64,000 bases of DNA from assembly GCA_025965435.1 (NCBI GenBank), contig JAOPWZ010000116.1:1-64000 (forward strand), given 5' to 3'. The position numbers and the translations under genes were made by a program. Origin of the DNA: Aeromicrobium sp. (GTDB lineage: Bacteria > Actinomycetota > Actinomycetes > Propionibacteriales > Nocardioidaceae). A model generated the notes under the pieces. It was not told where the DNA came from. It saw only the letters and a list, made by a program, of their open reading frames with translations, and did not search any database. Of the stretch, positions 62,827 to 64,000 are shown piece after piece (the stretch's first letter is position 1; the number at the start of each line of letters is the position of its first letter).

Positions 62827-64000
62827 GCGGCCTCCTTGGGCAGACGGACGTGGAACACCGCGCCCGCGTCGTGGGTGACGGTCACGGTGCCACCGCGCTG
62901 GGTGCAGATGAGACGGACGAGCGGCAGCCCGATGCCTCGTCCGCCGAGGACGTCGAGCTTGGTCGAGAAGCCGCGCGTGAAGATCGCGTCGGCGAGCTCC
63001 GACGGTACCCCGGGCCCGTTGTCGCGCACGACGAGGTCGATCTGCGACCCCGTCTCGGTCAGGTCGACCGTGACGGCGGGGGAGGCGCCCGCCTTGCAGG
63101 CGTCGACGGCGTTGTCCACGAGGTTGCCGATGATCGTGGTCAGGTCGGCGGAGGTCGCCGGTCCCAGAGCGCCGAGCCGCGAGCTCGGCGTCAGGGTGAG
63201 GGTGACTCCGGCCTCGGCGGCGACGCTCGACTTCGCGATCAGCAGTGCAGCGACCGCAGGGTCGGACACCCGTTGGGTCACCGCATCGCTGATCTCGGCG
63301 CGTCGGCGGGTCAGGACGCCGACCAGGGACGTCACCTCGTCGTACTCGCCGAGCTGCACGAGCCCGGAGATGGTGTGCAGCTGGTTGGCGAACTCATGGG
63401 TCTGGGCGCGCAGCGTGTCGGTGATCGACAGGTTCGAGCTGAGCTGGCTCTGCATCGACACCAGATCGGTGCGGTCGCGCATCGTGGTCACGGCACCGAT
63501 GCCCTGACCACGGCTGGAGGCCGATCGCTGGTTGAACACCACGACGCGCTCGCCGACCAGGAGCGCGGTGTCCTGGCTGTGGGTACCGGCGGTGAGCACC
63601 TGGACGACCTGGTCGTCCAGACCCAGCGCGTCCAGCGTCCGCCCCACGACGTCCTCGTCGAGCCCCAGCAGGGCCCGGGCGCCGTCGTTGACCATCGTGA
63701 CCCGGTTGTCGGTGCCGACGGCGATGACGCCCTCGCGAATGCTGTGCAGCAGTGCCTCGCGGTGGTCCGCGAGCGTCGCGAACTCGTGTGGTGCGAGGCC
63801 GCGCGTCCGTCGCTTCACCAGCCGCGCCAGCAGCCAGGAGCCGGCGATGCCGAGCCCGGCGCCCACCCCGAGGTACAGGATGAGCTCGTCCGCGGCGTTG
63901 GTGAGCCGGGTCCACGTCGAGGGGTAGCGCTCCTCCGCGATCGCGAGCCCCACCAGGTCCCCGGTGTCGTCGAGGATCGGGGCGTGGCCCGCGACGAAAC
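62823..64000 (-). CDS. CitA/DcuS-type sensor histidine kinase, N-terminus beyond window
   Basis: PAS-like HSIREGVIAVGTDNRVTMVNDGARALLG, H-box TLRAQTHEFANQLHTISGLVQLGEYDEV, HATPase DNGPGVPSELADAIFTRGFSTK; frame stays open past 64000. Confidence 0.92.
   Translation of the reverse strand, partial: FVAGHAPILDDTGDLVGLAIAEERYPSTWTRLTNAADELILYLGVGAGLGIAGSWLLARLVKRRTRGLAPHEFATLADHREALLHSIREGVIAVGTDNRVTMVNDGARALLGLDEDVVGRTLDALGLDDQVVQVLTAGTHSQDTALLVGERVVVFNQRSASSRGQGIGAVTTMRDRTDLVSMQSQLSSNLSITDTLRAQTHEFANQLHTISGLVQLGEYDEVTSLVGVLTRRRAEISDAVTQRVSDPAVAALLIAKSSVAAEAGVTLTLTPSSRLGALGPATSADLTTIIGNLVDNAVDACKAGASPAVTVDLTETGSQIDLVVRDNGPGVPSELADAIFTRGFSTKLDVLGGRGIGLPLVRLICTQRGGTVTVTHDAGAVFHVRLPKEAA

Overview
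High-GC actinobacterial chromosome segment, probably Nocardioidales (Nocardioides/Aeromicrobium-like; inferred from gene order and protein style, not searched). It is almost fully coding and mostly housekeeping. In order: aspS(partial)-rarA-(LGFP/CHAP secreted protein)-two small membrane proteins-alaS-ruvX-mltG-aroE-A24 prepilin peptidase-aroC-aroK-aroB-pepQ/P-efp-nusB; pyrR-pyrB-pyrC-carA-carB-pyrF-lipoprotein-mIHF-gmk-rpoZ-coaBC-metK-priA-fmt-rsmB-rpe; FMN riboswitch-ribD-ribE-ribBA-ribH-hisE-hisG; PH-domain and SseB-like proteins, an ACT-GNAT protein on the minus strand; infC-rpmI-rplT-TrmH family methyltransferase-PAS histidine kinase-pheS-pheT; minus-strand lemA, DUF2207 and OafA-SGNH acyltransferase; argG-argC-argJ-argB-argD-argF-argR-argH; cyclophilin lipoprotein, Mpg/AAG glycosylase, and a minus-strand CitA/DcuS-type two-component pair cut by the window end. 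I found no CRISPR, prophage, transposase, rRNA, tRNA or obvious novel multi-gene system. The observations most worth checking are: a recurring -10 motif (TAGNNT or TANNNT) 5-8 nt upstream of start codons, suggesting leaderless mRNAs, in three cases reusing the upstream stop codon; a REP-like repeat (CCCTTCGACAGGCTCAGG) translated into the termini of CarA and ArgH; a 28-codon ORF coupled by ATGA overlaps between argC and argJ; a perfect terminator-like hairpin inside the priA 5' coding region; a four-part nested inverted repeat between pheT and lemA; a tandem TGCA-N6-TGCA array upstream of argG (candidate ArgR operator); a PyrR-type element sequestering the pyrR Shine-Dalgarno; and a likely AUC start codon for infC.
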